DNA of 64,000 bases. Source: Lateolabrax maculatus (taxonomy: Eukaryota; Chordata; Actinopteri; Acropomatiformes; Lateolabracidae). The DNA lies in assembly GCA_031216445.1 (NCBI GenBank), contig CM062213.1, forward strand, positions 1,459,001 through 1,523,000, given 5' to 3'. This document shows positions 33,160-46,259 of this stretch, piece by piece (the first letter of the stretch is position 1; every line of letters starts with the position of its first letter). Under the pieces are notes generated by a model, which had not been told where the DNA came from, ran no database searches, and was given only the letters and a program-made list of their open reading frames with translations. The position numbers and the translations under genes were made by a program.

Positions 33160-35835
33160 ACAACAAAACAGAATTTTTATTGGTCACGTTAACAAAATCA
33201 GACTTAAAAATCAGCATCATCGTTACATCCAGTATACAGCTCGTCAGTATGTACAGGAACGAGGCGTCGCACCTTTACAGCGTCACACACTAATAACATG
33301 CAGATTCACACAAAGCAGTGATTTTTAAACTGAGTGGGGACCAAACGTAGGAGATGGGCCTGTTTCTCCAAATGATGAGATTAACAATTCATATATGTAT
33401 TAATTGGAGCGTGAGTCTATATTTATTTAATTCAGTTACAGAACATTTGAAACTCCCCACATTCATCTTTATTTGATTTCAAACTAGATGTTTTTAAGAG
33501 GAGTGGGATTTTAAAGATTTTTAAAATGGTAATGAATAATCCTCACAAAGAAACACTCGGATTATGATATGGCAGGATTTTAACGACATACTGCAGTTAT
33601 ACACTGTACACAAGTAACTGTGCTCTTCATTAAATACACCACTGAGTAAACCAGGAGTCTGTGCACTTCAAACCAGTCCAATTAGATTAGATTGTTCTGT
33701 TATCAGGAGGGGAAACTACAGAATATTGACGATTGGTTGAAATACAGAAACAAACACAGAAGTTGTTCTTCACTCTTCGCAGAACTTCAGTGATAACAAA
33801 AAATATTTGAATAAAGTTTTATAAAGTCATTTTTAAAACATGGCTTCGATAAATTCCCATTTTGTATAACAGTTGTGTAAGGAAAGTGTCTCACATGAGT
33901 TTCATACATGCAGCACAGAGAAGAAGGGAGTGAAGAAGTTTAAGGCTCATTATTTCAAGAGAAAAAGCAAACGAGCTGCTCTCATTTCCCTTAAAGTAAT
34001 TAATAAAACAATGAATAGTTTCTAAAAACTGAAAATACTGAGCCAAATGATAAAACGACCCCCGTCTGCTTTATAACAGTTCAGAGACCCTGGTTTTCAC
34101 TCAGGTTAAAGGGATATGTCACTTTTCTTATATTCTTTGTACATTATAATCAGTTTCCTTACAACAACTCTGTAATCTATAAACATTTCCACCAACTGAC
34201 AGTCTAACTAACGTAGAAAACCACTTTATGATGCCAGTGATATATCCCTTTAGTGTCCATTTTGCTATTTTTTCTGTGCTAAATCTTACTTTCATTGTCA
34301 TATATTGATTGCAAAATATTCTCAGTTCTTTCTCAGGCCACGTGATATTTTTTCCATTCTTTTCATACATTTAATAGACTTTAATATTTATAATCTCATT
34401 CAGATTTCTTAAAGCGATATTTCACCAGGATAGAATAGTTTTTGTTTTTATTAGATTTTACATTTAGATTCATAAAACAAACAGCTCATTTAATGCAACA
34501 TTTCTCCATATTCACGGCAGGCTCACTTAGAGCCGGTGAGACCACTCTGTCACCTGGGATTAATATTATATTTATCTTTATATATCGTTAAAGGGGCAAT
34601 CAGTCAGTTTCTATTACAAACATAACCATCAGTCGTGCTGCACAACACCAGCGATGACGCCGGATTCACTGAAGACCATCTGACACTGAGACGCCTCCTC
34701 CAAACCTCCCTCAGTGCGTTTTTTATGCACACTTTCAATTTGTGTTATTAAAAACGCCAGAAGTTTGACTGAAATGTTTTTACACTTGGCGGAGGTGGTG
34801 TTGCTGTTCATTTTGATGCGTCAGCTCCTAATATTCACTCACTACACGGAAACGCCCATTAGTTTGCATTTTCTTTTGAAGATTTTATCAGGAAATTCTG
34901 CAACAATCTGAGATCTCAAGTCTTAGAGGCAGTGTGTGTTTTCTCCACCTCAAAGAAAACTTTAAGGGAACTAACGATTGCTACATAATCTGACAAATAT
35001 GAGAGAATAACATCAGAGAATCTGAGTGATTTTATGATTAAGTGTCCATAGTTTTGAGTTGTTTATATAATATATTCAAGCAAAGTCATCATTTTAAAAT
35101 GACGGGAAGTCGTTCAACCTTAAACGTACTGGGAGAACTGGGTTGGAGGATCGTCTCACAGACATTTGTGGGAGGAGAAAGTGAGCTAGTGTTGTTTTAC
35201 TTATTGATCAGCAGCGATCGATAAAGGCCTAAGGTGACTTGCTGCCCCTTTAAGTTACCATGACGACAGATCACGGAGACGCAGCCCATAAAATATTCCA
35301 CCTGAGCGAAGCATCGCTTTGTCTCGTTAAATACACATCGATTAACTCTGAACGTTCAGGACAGAATAAGAAATAAAAAGGAATGTTTATATAATAGTGT
35401 TTCCAAGGCGACTGCACTGAAATCATGTGACTGTTTACACCAAAGTGTTTCACCTGTGAACCGTGTGACCGACACATGTCGTGATATTGCGTGACACTGC
35501 TGCGATGGCGCCACCTCCAGCATTAATTTGTACATTCATTGAGTCTCTGAGTAAAATGCTACGGCTGTGTGTCTGTGCGTATTATATCTGTACATAAAGG
35601 GAAGCGTCTGTCTGCAGTGGGCGGCTCGTTCAGGGGCTTTTAGGTGTAAACTCTTATTTTCTCCGGTAACTTTAACAGCTGCTTTATTTGAGGTTATATT
35701 TCCAGCAGGAGCTTGTTTCCAGAGCGCGGACGACCTTCAGCTGCAGGATGTGTAGTGATTAATGAGGCTGAGCTCGGGGTCGAAGCCCTGCACGCCGCTG
35801 ACGTGTCCTTGAGTGAAGCTCTGAATCGCGAGCAG
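33160..35835 (-). CDS. Candidate 3'-terminal coding exon and 3'UTR of an unrecognised gene
   Basis: The coding part is 35835-35737 on the minus strand: 32 codons then TGA (35739-35737), starting at an acceptor with a C-rich tract (CCGCCCCCCCGCAG). The peptide contains LLAIQSFTQGHVSG and FDPELSLINHYTSCS. Third codon positions are mostly G or C, unlike the AT-rich surroundings, which suggests real coding. An open frame continues upstream through the acceptor to an ATG at about 35900, preceded by an in-frame stop, so a 54-codon frame is an alternative. Downstream, about 2.6 kb of mostly non-repetitive sequence ends at AATAAA (plus-strand TTTATT at 33176-33181), as a long 3'UTR would. I found no convincing upstream exon between 36 and 42 kb and do not recognise the family. 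It is inferred from composition and signals only; chance is possible. Confidence 0.4.
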
Positions 35836-35899
35836 CTGCGGGGGGGCGGCGCTGTCACTGACCTCTGACCCCTCCGTGAGGAGAGGGAGGGGGGTTTTC

Positions 35900-36957
35900 A
35901 TGTGTTGTAATTTGTGCGACTACAGGAGGTCGCTTATCAGAAAGACAGAAACACAGATTGTCTTGTGAGTTAGAGCACTGATATCTGTAAATAATAAATC
36001 TGAACACTCAGACACGATGATGCACATGTTTTTAGTGTCAGTGCGTCTTAAACGTTCCAAAGATATAATTTCCTCTCATGTCCAATGAAAATAAACAGCA
36101 GTAAATCTGAGAAAAAAGCTTCTTATAAATGCAGAACCTGCCTGAGAATCTTCCTGTTTTTAACTTTCCTTCACAGTGATCCAGTGATATTTGTCTGTAC
36201 GTCTGCAGGTTCACAGCAGGCGGGAGCTGCTGACGAATTATTCGGCTCACTTTAAATGGTGCCAAATTGCAGAAATGGAAACAAATATAGGCTAAAAAAA
36301 TATGGGACTCAAGTTGGAGGCAACAGTAACGCACTGTATCCATGGCAACATTATACTTCCTATTTACATCCCCCAAAGCATCATGGGAAACATAATGTAA
36401 GATTATTCCCAAAATGGAAGTTACGCTATAAAAATAATAATAATACGAATCGATCGGCTCAGGTTCAGTCATTAACTCAGTGGCTGTTTGTCTGCTTCGT
36501 CCTCACGGTTTCCTGCAGCAGCTTCTGATTACTCAGCTAAATTTCGCCCTTCGCCTGCTGAGAACTGAACTTTGGTTCTTGGAAAACTTCCATCTACAGT
36601 TGATTTGTACTAAAAACGGTTCATTTATTCCCACAGAAGCTCCTCGGGTTTGTGTATTTCCCTCGTTGGGGATTCAATCAGAGTTTTTTAACATCGTCTC
36701 CTCTGTTGTGTCCTCACAAGGACTTTCCGTGACACCCGAGAACCGCCCCGCCAACAGTCCTCGATATAAATAGACTATTTCTATGGTAACGGAGTCATCG
36801 CCCTGCCGACAGAATAAAGATCGATTTTCTGAGTCTTTGACCGACGCGCTCGTGTTCGGTCTTGACTTTCAGACGCGTCACAGAGGAACAGAAACATGGT
36901 TTTGCTTTGCTGTTGATCTTTCAGAGCAGAGAATCAATCAATCATCAATACAACTAC
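35900..36957. other. Intergenic, nothing recognised
   Basis: Includes a minus-strand open frame of 144 codons (36038-36472), rich in hydrophobic and Cys residues. It shows no domain I know and has AT-rich codon use like the surrounding noncoding DNA. No element was recognised. Confidence 0.45.
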
Positions 36958-37400
36958 TTTAAAGGGTCAGTTCACCCAAATTACAATATTGTCTCACTTA
37001 CCACTAGTATTGTGCACATATTAGTTTGGTTTTATTTGGTTTGGAGGTGTCTGTCTCTGAAGGAAGTGAATGGATCCAACACCAACACGTCTTTGTCCCT
37101 GTTTCTTTATCCACAGACGTCGCTGTGAACATCTTTCATCTGAACTTGTCGTCTCTATAGAAACTGCTGACAGGATCCTCTGTTCATCACCGTTTTGTTT
37201 CTGCAATTTCATAATGTTATTTTCAAAGCTTTTAGCAGCTCAAACAAAATGTGACCTTCACTGAGCGACTACAACATTCGATATCTCAAATAATCTGTGC
37301 AAATAAAACCAAAACTATCTGCACAGCTACGAATTCTGAACCCCAGTAATGAGTCAGAACAACGTTTTTATGTATTTTGTGTGAATCGACTTTTCTTTTT
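36958..37400 (+). repeat. Dispersed element (AAAGGGTCAGTTCACCCAAAT type)
   Basis: AAAGGGTCAGTTCACCCAAA followed by TTACAATATTG is the hallmark start of a widespread teleost short element. The rest (for example AATAATCTGTGCAAATAAAA) agrees with its length of roughly 400 bp. The frames inside are not genes. Confidence 0.7.
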
Positions 37401-39055
37401 CCACTTTTTTTAAAAAGGTTTTTTTTTTTTTTGAGGGTTAAGATTCTTTCCCAGTATGTGGCTAACTACCATAAAACAGTAAAAATTATGTTTAATGTTT
37501 CTTTTGATTTCTGTAAAACGTGAGTTTCCTTTGTGTTTAAACTTGCCTTGACTTAAAGCAGCATTTTAGGATTACATTTTCAGTGCAATACTACTCCATC
37601 ACGACGGACACAATCGATGCAGCAGAACCAGAGATATCCTCATTCTTCCTTGTCAAAACCTGCCTACATTACCCACAATGCAACTCGACTGCTGACAAGC
37701 TGAGATTCAGGTGTGTCCTGCTGGCAGCAGCTGATGTATCCAGCAGCCATGAGGACATTTATCACAGCTCCCTCTGGAGACACTAAAGACTTTGTGCTAC
37801 TTTAAACCTTAAATCTTATACTATAGGACTTCCCAACACCTGGAAACACCTGGAAATAGACTTCCCCTTTAAGAGTTTTTCCACAATGACTCTGCTTCCT
37901 CCTGACCTGATTCTCTCCATTCAAGCGTGTTATAAACTCGCTCTGAAAGCCCTTTCAAACCTCTTTCCTTCCAGCTGCGTGAGTCCGACCTGTGTGAAGC
38001 GAACCAACAGGAACAATCATTCCCTCTGTCGTGTTTCTGCTGCCGTGTTGTTTCCCCGCACTAATGAGGACCTGCAGGCTGACGCAGACCTAATCTCTCC
38101 ACGAGAATCAGCCCTTTTTATGCTCGTTGCATCCCTAAACTGAGCTGTTTGTTCCTGTCTTTTTATTCTGAGAAGCCTCAGAGCGTTTGGCTTCATGCAG
38201 AGTCAGTCCCCGTCTTCCCCCGCAGGCTGAAAATCCATCTCTTCAAGAATCACCTCACGTCAGCCGCCGTCTCGGCCTTTTATCTCCCCTCTCGCTGCAC
38301 TTCACTCTCTCACAAAGACCTCCTCTGCTGCTGTTAACGAGTCTCTCGCTCCGACCGTTAAAGTGTTCCAACACGTGGTAGTTTTGTATTACTGCTGATC
38401 CGACTGGTACGTGTATTAGGAGGATCTTTGTGCTCAAAGTGTAGCACTCAGGGTCTTAAAGGGGCAGTCTGGAGTTTGTCTGGGTTCACTGATGGTTCAC
38501 ATCAGTTTGGTTTCGCTGAGTCAGAAGAATGTATTTCTAAAGTCAGTCAGTGAGTTTCTGACTCGCCCCTGGCGGTACATATCTGTCCGTCATGAAGACA
38601 GTTTCACAGAGCTCTCTGAGACACGTCTGCTGCTGCAGCCTGTTATAATGGAGGCGACTGTAATTCGGTTTAATGCGTCGTGGATTTTATAGAGAAGGCG
38701 TTCGCAGCAGTCATGTTTGTATGTTCAGGAACATTTTCAGACACTTGAAAGTGAGAAAACAACACGCAGGACGTTATATAACCGTGTGTACAGTATATAT
38801 ATACACGGTTATTTATTTTTTTGTTGTTTCAAACCCTCAAAAAGAATCACTAATGTGTCCGGATAAAGAGTTCAGAGAGAGATTAGTTTTCATTAGAGTT
38901 CAGACTCAAAAGAGAAGGTGTGGTCACTGTGATGGTGACGTGAGAAGCAGGCGGCGTTCGAGTGACGGACGAGTTTCTGAGGATGTGGATTTCAAACTGG
39001 TTGGTACGAAACATTAAAAACGTGTCAACAATCTTCAGATCGATCGAAACACGAA
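37401..39055. other. Intergenic, mostly unrecognised; possible LINE C-terminus relic
   Basis: At 38220-38260 the plus strand reads RRLKIHLFKNHLT in one frame, reminiscent of the end of fish non-LTR reverse transcriptases or a decayed coding sequence, but it is too short to assign. From 38458 a segment starting AAAGGGGCAGTCTGGAGTTT may be another short dispersed element. Otherwise nothing is seen. Confidence 0.35.
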
Positions 39056-39182
39056 GCGAGTCTGTTCTCACTCAAGGACACCTCAGCAGAGACCGACAGC
39101 GGCGGGGATCGAACCTGTGACGTCCAGTAACAGAGCGGCCTTTAAGACGTTACGCAGTGTTAACCTGCTGCGCCCCAGAGTA
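39055..39182 (-). mobile_element. tRNA-derived SINE relic
   Basis: On the minus strand the sequence reads GGGGCGCAGCAGGTTAACAC, then a B-box-like GGTTCGATCCCC (near 39100), then GGTGTCCTTGAGTGAGAACA. A tRNA-like head followed by GTGTCCTTGAG is typical of teleost SINEs as I recall. The T-stem does not pair, so it is not a working tRNA gene. Confidence 0.55.
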
Positions 39183-39271
39183 TAACCCAGTATATATCTT
39201 TAATATCTTTAAAAGGACACTACTTATCACAGAGCGAATGGATTTGTGGAGAAATGCAGAATATTTTAAGG

Positions 39272-39548
39272 AAGCTAATTAGTCGATTAATTGATTAATG
39301 AATCGATAGAAATTTAATTGGCAACTATTTTATCATTGAGTATTTTTTCTTGCGTCATTTTTTAAGCGGAAAAAGCCAGAAATTCGCTGGTTCAAGTCAC
39401 TAAAATGAGGATTTACTACATTATTTGCTGGTTTCCTTTGTTTTTAGACAAAACGAGCAATTTAATTAGGTCAACTTGGGCTTTGGGAAAGTTTTATGGA
39501 TCAAACAATGAATCTACAATGGAAACAATCATTAGTTGCAGCGCTAAT
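39272..39548 (-). repeat. CTAACGATTA-type dispersed element
   Basis: TAATTAGTCGATTAATTGAT with TAATGAATCGATAGA at one end and ATGGAAACAATCATTAGTTG followed by CAGCGC at the other delimit a copy of about 270 bp. The ends are better preserved than in other copies in this window. Confidence 0.7.
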
Positions 39549-39824
39549 ATCTACTCCCCATTAAATGATATTTGTTTTCCTGTGAGTTGTTGAATTAATC
39601 TGAATGTTGGTATCGAAGCTCAGTTGTTCAGCTGCTCTGTTGTTCTGTTGGTGGATATTTGGTTTGTGAGCATTGAGCTTCTGCTGCTCTTCTACATCCG
39701 ACACCAAATACATCAAGTATTTCATATTTTAATATTTCAATAAACGGCTTGAGATTATTGTGTCAGTGTGTATTAATTAGACTCCAAATTTCCTCACAAG
39801 TATAGCAGGCCTGTGGGTACATTT

Positions 39825-39827
<3 letters not shown>

Positions 39828-39859
<32 letters not shown>
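39828..39859. repeat. (TG)n microsatellite
   Basis: Sixteen TG dinucleotides preceded by TTTCCTCACAAGTATAGCAG, the usual left flank of a common teleost repeat (also at 52.0 kb). Confidence 0.85.
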
Positions 39860-39861
<2 letters not shown>

Positions 39862-42185
39862 CTACTTTGCCCTTGGCTAATTGGCTCACTATACAGACCT
39901 TAATACATTAGCATAATAATATTTGCGTATACACAATTTACAGTGTCTGTGTTCACTCATTAAGGCATATTGTATCCTTACATGACATAAATAACATCTG
40001 TTTACATATTGTACAAATAAGTGTGATTAAAGGTTCATTCCAGTCAAAACCAGCTTCGTCTGCGGACTCACAGCTGCAGTCAGATAGAAAAAAAGACTCA
40101 GAAGACACCTTCATGTTTGTTTCTCTCAATCAAATTTGCTGTTTTGCTATTAGAAGCACAGTTCTGAATTATTTTTGATATATTTTATGGACTTGATTGG
40201 AATAGTTTCTCAGTCCGTTAAGATTCATTTCAACTTTTGACTACATGAAACCAGAAAGTGACTGCAGCTGGAATAATGAGGTTTTCTTACTGCAGCAGAG
40301 ACCAGCATGCTCGGGCTTCAAACGTCCGATAAACACAATCGCTCGCTCGTCTTTTAAAGGAGCTGCTGGACGTTTGTCTGCAGCAGGAGATTCGCTCTGA
40401 CACTGCGGGAAGGGAAGCTCGCAGAAGATGCTGATTAGTAAACATGAGGCAACAGTTCAGGGCGACGAGATGTTGGATATGTGACATGAGACTTCTTCTA
40501 ATTATGAATTCACTGAAAGCAACATTTCACGCACACGTTACAGCGTCATCCATGGCCTTCAGCCACCAGCAGGGAAGGTGTTAAATAACAAGAAACCGCA
40601 GACTTTCACGCCGTCACTTCGCAGATGTTCGCGTCTGGTTCTGTCGCCTGCAGAATTACACGTCTGAGATCAAACACGAACTATCTGCACAAACATCAAT
40701 TTCTCCCGTGATGGAAACTCACTCCGTCTGGTTTCCACTGATAAAAAAACACAATCGATCTGCAAACAAGACGCAGTGACAAAACCTTTCGAGGAAAATG
40801 AATAACATCAGTTCAGCACCTCCCTCCTCCTCCTGTGCTCCTTTGTTCTTCATCTCTTGTTCTTCATCTTCCTCGTCAGGATTAAAAAGTCAAATGTTAA
40901 AGCTGCATTAAGCAATCGTTGATTCTTAGAAAAGACGACCTTACGGCGCCTCGGTAACTCGGCAACTTTCTCGCTAAATTTGGTGACCTTAAAGACCTTT
41001 TTATTTCAAAACAGCCGAGCAGACAAATTGTATTAACTTCCCGTCGGCGGTGCTGCTCAGTATCTCTGTTTCTGTGCAGTGAAGTCGCGGTTTGAGACCC
41101 ACTGAGTCTGGGTTTTTGAGGCCAATTTGAATGTTGATATTTAAGCCGTTTTAAACGAGCTGGTTCATCTGCCGGACTCTGGTTACAGACGGCATCATCA
41201 CCATAAACCACAACATTGTGGCTTAAAAATGGCTTCTGTTGTTGTTCAAACACAGAAAACCTTTCATTTTCATTCCTTAAAGGGTCACTGTAACTTATAA
41301 TAAAAATAATAATAATTGTGTAACTGATATTTTCTGAGACGGTTATCAAACTGTGAAAATCTCTGCTGTCACCCAGCTTGAGAATTAAGTCACGGTTTAG
41401 CAGGGAAAAGGCTGCATCGAGAACCACAACACAGCTGCAGAGTCATTTCAATCCATCAAAATTTTGCTTATTGCAGGTTTAAATCGAACATCTTTTTTTT
41501 TGAGGGTTCTCGTTGTTGTTTTTTACACTTTTATCTCCTCTGCTGTTACCGTCCTTGTGTTGCTGCTGGTCAGCTGTGAATGTCGCACCGGGGTGAAATA
41601 TTACTTTCAAACATGTTGCCTCTGTTAGTTTGTGCGGCAGCTGGCGTCACACTTTCCATTTCCTCTGCAGCGACCGTGACGTGGAATAGGTTTCCGGTGA
41701 TAATCGAGCATGACGAGTCACATGTTTAATGTCTGCGTTGATCGGGGTTTTAAATACGGCTGAGTTTGAACAGGGTTTGAATGTTTCCTGCAGCCGCCAC
41801 CGGCCGTCGGACTCAATGTGCTTTTCATAGTAAAACTCAGTGTCTGATTAACATACTAGGATTTACCTCAGAACTGTAATCTTTGATATATTCATCTCCA
41901 AATGTGCTCTTTTCCACACGGGCCTTCGTCTTACCTCTCGTCTTCACCGGACCGAGCCCTCTTTTTTTAAGTAAAACATCCCGTACGATTGGTTAGAATA
42001 AATATCCCGGCACTCTGTTTCACGCTCATCCCAGAGTTCTGGGTTAAAGCCGGGTCGCTCCAGCGGAGAGCCTTGTGCTCAAGGTGCGCTTCTCCTGTCG
42101 GCACTAATAGGGGACCTGCACCATTTTGCGTCCCCGCTCAGCTCACTCAGAGGAAGCCAAACAGCTGCAGAGTGAAAGTGAGGGA
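39860..42185. other. Intergenic / possible tmem74b 3'UTR, nothing coding recognised
   Basis: No splice-bounded coding exon was recognised on either strand. The longest frame, 176 codons on the minus strand at 40897-41427, has no recognisable domain and mixed codon use. The part nearest 42189 must include the tmem74b 3'UTR, but its end is not defined. Confidence 0.4.
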
Positions 42186-42188
42186 CGG

Positions 42189-43857
42189 CTAGTTGACTCC
42201 ATGTGCAGCAGTTGAAGAAGAAGAAGGAGAAGCAGCAGCAGCAGGAGGAGGAGGAAGATGCCTGCTTGGTCCTGGTTCTGATTTGGAGTCCCGTCCTGGA
42301 TCTGGCTGTATGTTATTCTGCATCTCTGCACGTTCCACCAGAAACTCCTCCCCGCCGCCGCCGCCCTCGCCTCCTCCTGCCTCTCCGGTCGCCAGCTGCT
42401 TCATCCTCAGGTTGATGGAGCCGTAAGTCCTCTTGGGCCGAACGAACGCCGCCCTGCGCCGGTACATCTCGCCCCGGCAGATGGACACCATGAGCAGCAC
42501 CGACAGGAACATCCCCCCCAGGGTCAGCAGGCCCAGGCCCGCGATGATGCACTTGTCCAGGTGGGAGCCCAGCTGGGCGTAGTACATCTCCAGCTTCTCC
42601 ATCTGGCGTGCCGACACGGAGTCAGGGTCGACTTTGGCCTCTCGGGGGATGGTGTAGGCGATGACCACCAGGACGATGCCGCTCACCAGGAACACCAGGG
42701 CGAAGATGAAGCCGTAGTCCGCCGAGTGGTCGTCGGCGGGGTGGAACTGAGGGAAGTCCTGGCCGTCCTCCTGCCCTTCACCTCCTTCCTCCTCATCATA
42801 CGACTGCGGGGAGAGCTCCTGTTGCTGCTGCTCCCCCCGACGGGAAGACAGAAAGAAAAGATGGAGGCAAAAAGGAACAAATGAGAGGAGCATGTGACCA
42901 GGAAGAAACCCAACATTGATGAAGAAGAAGAGATGAGAATCGCAAAAACAAATACAAAAGATTAATTGGTAAAAAGTATTTAAGAACGATTTCAGAAAAG
43001 ATAAATCACACCAGAAGTTAAATATCGTGCCAGAGGTTAAAGGTTTTTGCTGTCTCTCCCAGCATATTATGTTCCCTGTTCATGTTGTTGTCTGAACCGT
43101 TCTGTCGTGGTTGATACGGCTTTATTCAGACGTTAATCTCTTGTTGTGTAACCAGACTCTTCTGACATGTAATGACATCCCTGCGTGACCTTTTCTGTGC
43201 TCCTCTCTGGTTGTAAATCTGGAGTCGATGCGGGTGTTGACAGCTTGGTGCGTCTCCCAAGTCAAGTTTTCTTGGTATGAATAAAATGGCACCCTGAACC
43301 CAAATCTACATGTTTAAACCAACACACAAACGTGTCCAGCAACATTTCTTTTAGGTGAAAAATGTGACATTTCTGTAGCATAATGTGGCCAAACATATAT
43401 GATCATTAAAACATGTGATACTGCAGCTCCAAACCATAATAACATCATGATAACTGAACCTGAGGCGCTCTGATGTAACAACATGAGGCACTTTGTGTTG
43501 TGGCTCTTCAGGTGTTGGGACTCAGATAAATAAAGTATTACTATTAAAATATACTTTAATGTTGCAGCTGGTAAACTAATTACTTTAAATACTCGTTTTT
43601 TATACTCATTTGTTTAATCTCAGGTTAACAGAGACCAAGCGTACCTTTCTGTTGGCCAAGGTGGAGGCCGGGCCGCCCGCCGACACCGTGGGCCCCTGCT
43701 GGCGGCCCTGCTCCTCGTCCTGATCCTCGTCCTGCTGGTAGGAGGCGTTCTCGAAGCCCCGGGCGGCGCAGCCCGCTGTGGGCGGCGTGGGAGAGACGCC
43801 CGGCCGGCCTCCTGCGCCCCGCAGCTCCCGGAGCTCTACGGCGTTGAAAGACTCCAT
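42189..43857 (-). CDS. tmem74b: TMEM74B, two-pass membrane protein (complete, two coding exons, about 284 aa)
   Basis: TMEM74 family members are lysosome/autophagosome-associated two-pass membrane proteins; the paralogue TMEM74 promotes autophagy, while TMEM74B itself is little studied. Exon A is 43857-43645 (71 codons, MESFNAVELRELRG..., donor GTACGC). Exon B runs from about 42830 (or 42827; the acceptor lies within a CAG run) to the TAG at 42189-42191. The conserved core is HSADYGFIFALVFLVSGI with VLVVIAYTIPREAKV (first membrane helix), RQMEKLEMYYAQLGSHLDKC, then IIAGLGLLTLGGMFLSVLLM (second helix), and KRTYGSINLRMKQL after it; these match human TMEM74B closely. The N-terminal region is divergent, acidic and Gln-rich. 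The tail after the match is Gly- and Ser-rich and longer than in human (256 aa). The start ATG has a weak context, so a different start remains possible. Confidence 0.92.
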
Positions 43858-43914
43858 CGATGCCTGTTGGATGTGTTCATGTCGTCCCCATCGCTCCGCT
43901 CCGCATTATCCTCA
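43858..43914 (-). other. tmem74b 5'UTR part of coding exon A, with short upstream ATGs
   Basis: On the gene strand an acceptor AATGTTTCTGTGTTCAG precedes position 43914, giving a 57-nt untranslated lead before the ATG. It contains three upstream ATGs (GATAATGCGG, GCGATGGGG, GACATGAAC), none in frame with the start at 43857. They could lower translation of the main frame. Confidence 0.5.
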
Positions 43915-44509
43915 CTGAACACAGAAACATTATATACATTATAAACAACACGAAGTGATAGACTGAAATAAAATCTCTTCAGGGACATTATGTGTGTGCT
44001 GATCAATACAGTTATAGGCTGACAGTGTCGCCTATTTTAATTTTATCAATCTTTAAATATTTATGTACTGGGGACTAAATACTACATGACATTATATCAT
44101 GAAATGTGCTAAAGTTTATACATAAAGTTTGTATTATCATTACTAGCAGCATTATTATGTTTTTGTTACTGGATAATATAAAAGTGGACAGTGAAATATT
44201 TTTATCTTTCCTCCACTACATGTTTTACACGATCAGTATGTAAAATATGCAGCAGGTTAATCCTGTGACACCATTAAAACGCTGCTTACACGTTAATGTG
44301 ATAAATAATATATAACAACTATACCACAGTGAGTAATTGTACTTTTTATTTAAGATACAGGACTATATGTATGGAGTATTTCTTCATTATGGTGTCACTA
44401 CTTTTGATCCACTAACAGATCTCAGTATTTATGAGACGAGATCAATAAAACCACTTAACTGATCAAAATCAAACACCAGCAGAACTTCTCTGGTCGATAC
44501 TTCCCTGCA

Positions 44510-44701
44510 CAAAACACAGCGGTTTCATTTCATATTTTACTTATTATTTATAATATTGCATTTAAAACATTTTACTTCTTGACTTGCAGTACTTACTTTA
44601 TCTTTCTCAATTTTATACTTTTTATGTGTATTGTTGCACCAATATTCCACAACAAATTCCTTGAATATGAAAACCTGCTTGGAAATAAATCTGATTCTGA
44701 T

Positions 44702-44702
<1 letters not shown>
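44510..44702 (+). mobile_element. LINE-type 3' tail relic ending in GATTCTGATTC
   Basis: TTGTTGCACCAATATTCCAC then AACAAATTCCTTGAATATG and GGAAATAAATCTGATTCTGA match the 3' untranslated end of a common fish non-LTR element as I recall it. It runs straight into the CA/TC array that starts at 44702, a frequent arrangement in which the simple tail seeded a microsatellite. Confidence 0.6.
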
Positions 44703-45512
<810 letters not shown>

Positions 45513-45863
45513 AGGCTGTGCAAAGGTCAGTTATTATTTTACAGAGAATGAAAGTCTGCAGGTTCTCCCCTGACAGCTGGAAGGTGTGAACCTCATCCAT
45601 GCACATCTGTCTGTGTGCAAACAGCGGATTCACACCCGGCGGTTATAATCAGAAGCCTGAATATTAAACCAGATGATGGCTGTGATCTTTGACTCACTCA
45701 GCCTCTCCTCATTCCTTCACCCTGAGGGGTCACTTCACTTTCATTCTTTCATTGATCCTCCCGGAAAACATCCCGTTTCTGTTGGTTCCTGCAGCCGGTT
45801 GTTCTCCGGGAGCTGCGGGGTAAAGTAGCCCACTGACACAGCTACATGTATCCGTACAGAGAG

Positions 45864-45902
45864 CCCCGGGGGGCCCGGGGGGCCCGGGGGGGCCGCGGGC
45901 CA
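45864..45902. repeat. GC-only palindromic block (GGGGGGCCC repeats)
   Basis: Three tandem units like CCCGGGGGGC followed by CCGCGGGCC form a 39-bp stretch of only G and C with several overlapping palindromes. It lies near the tmem74b CpG-rich promoter. Confidence 0.8.
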
Positions 45903-45976
45903 AGTGTCCGGCCGTCACCACCATCACCGTGACCTTGTGATGCGCAAAAGTGCCCAAACCTGGACCAGCACAGTCC

Positions 45977-46138
45977 GACTGTGTGTGTGTGTGTGTGTGG
46001 TGTGTGTGTGGTGTGTGGTGTGTGGTGTGTGTGTGTGGTGTGGTGTGGTGTGTGTGTGTGTGGTGTGTGTGTGTGTGGTGTGTGTGGTGTGTGTGTGTGT
46101 GGTGTGTGTGTGTGTGGTGTGTGTGTGTGTGTGTGTGG

Positions 46139-46169
<31 letters not shown>

Positions 46170-46224
46170 TGGTGTATGTGGTGTGTGTGTGGTGTGTGTG
46201 TGTGTGTGTGTGGTGTGTGTGTGT
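45977..46224. repeat. TG repeat with regular GG interruptions
   Basis: About 250 bp of TGTGTG broken into short blocks by TGGTG steps (for example GTGTGGTGTGTGGTGTG). No other base occurs apart from one A (GGTGTATGTGG). It sits within 350 bp of the predicted tmem74b promoter. Confidence 0.92.
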
Positions 46225-46259
46225 GATAAGATCATGAGCCGGGACTGATAAGCACCGAC

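Noticed and set aside
39090..39178. Possible tRNA gene on the minus strand
   Set aside because: A B-box-like GGTTCGATCCCC is present, but the T-stem and acceptor stem do not pair, and SINE-type sequence follows.
40897..41427. 176-codon minus-strand frame between 40.9 and 41.4 kb
   Set aside because: No recognisable domain, mixed codon use, and the frame overlaps sequence that looks like short dispersed elements.
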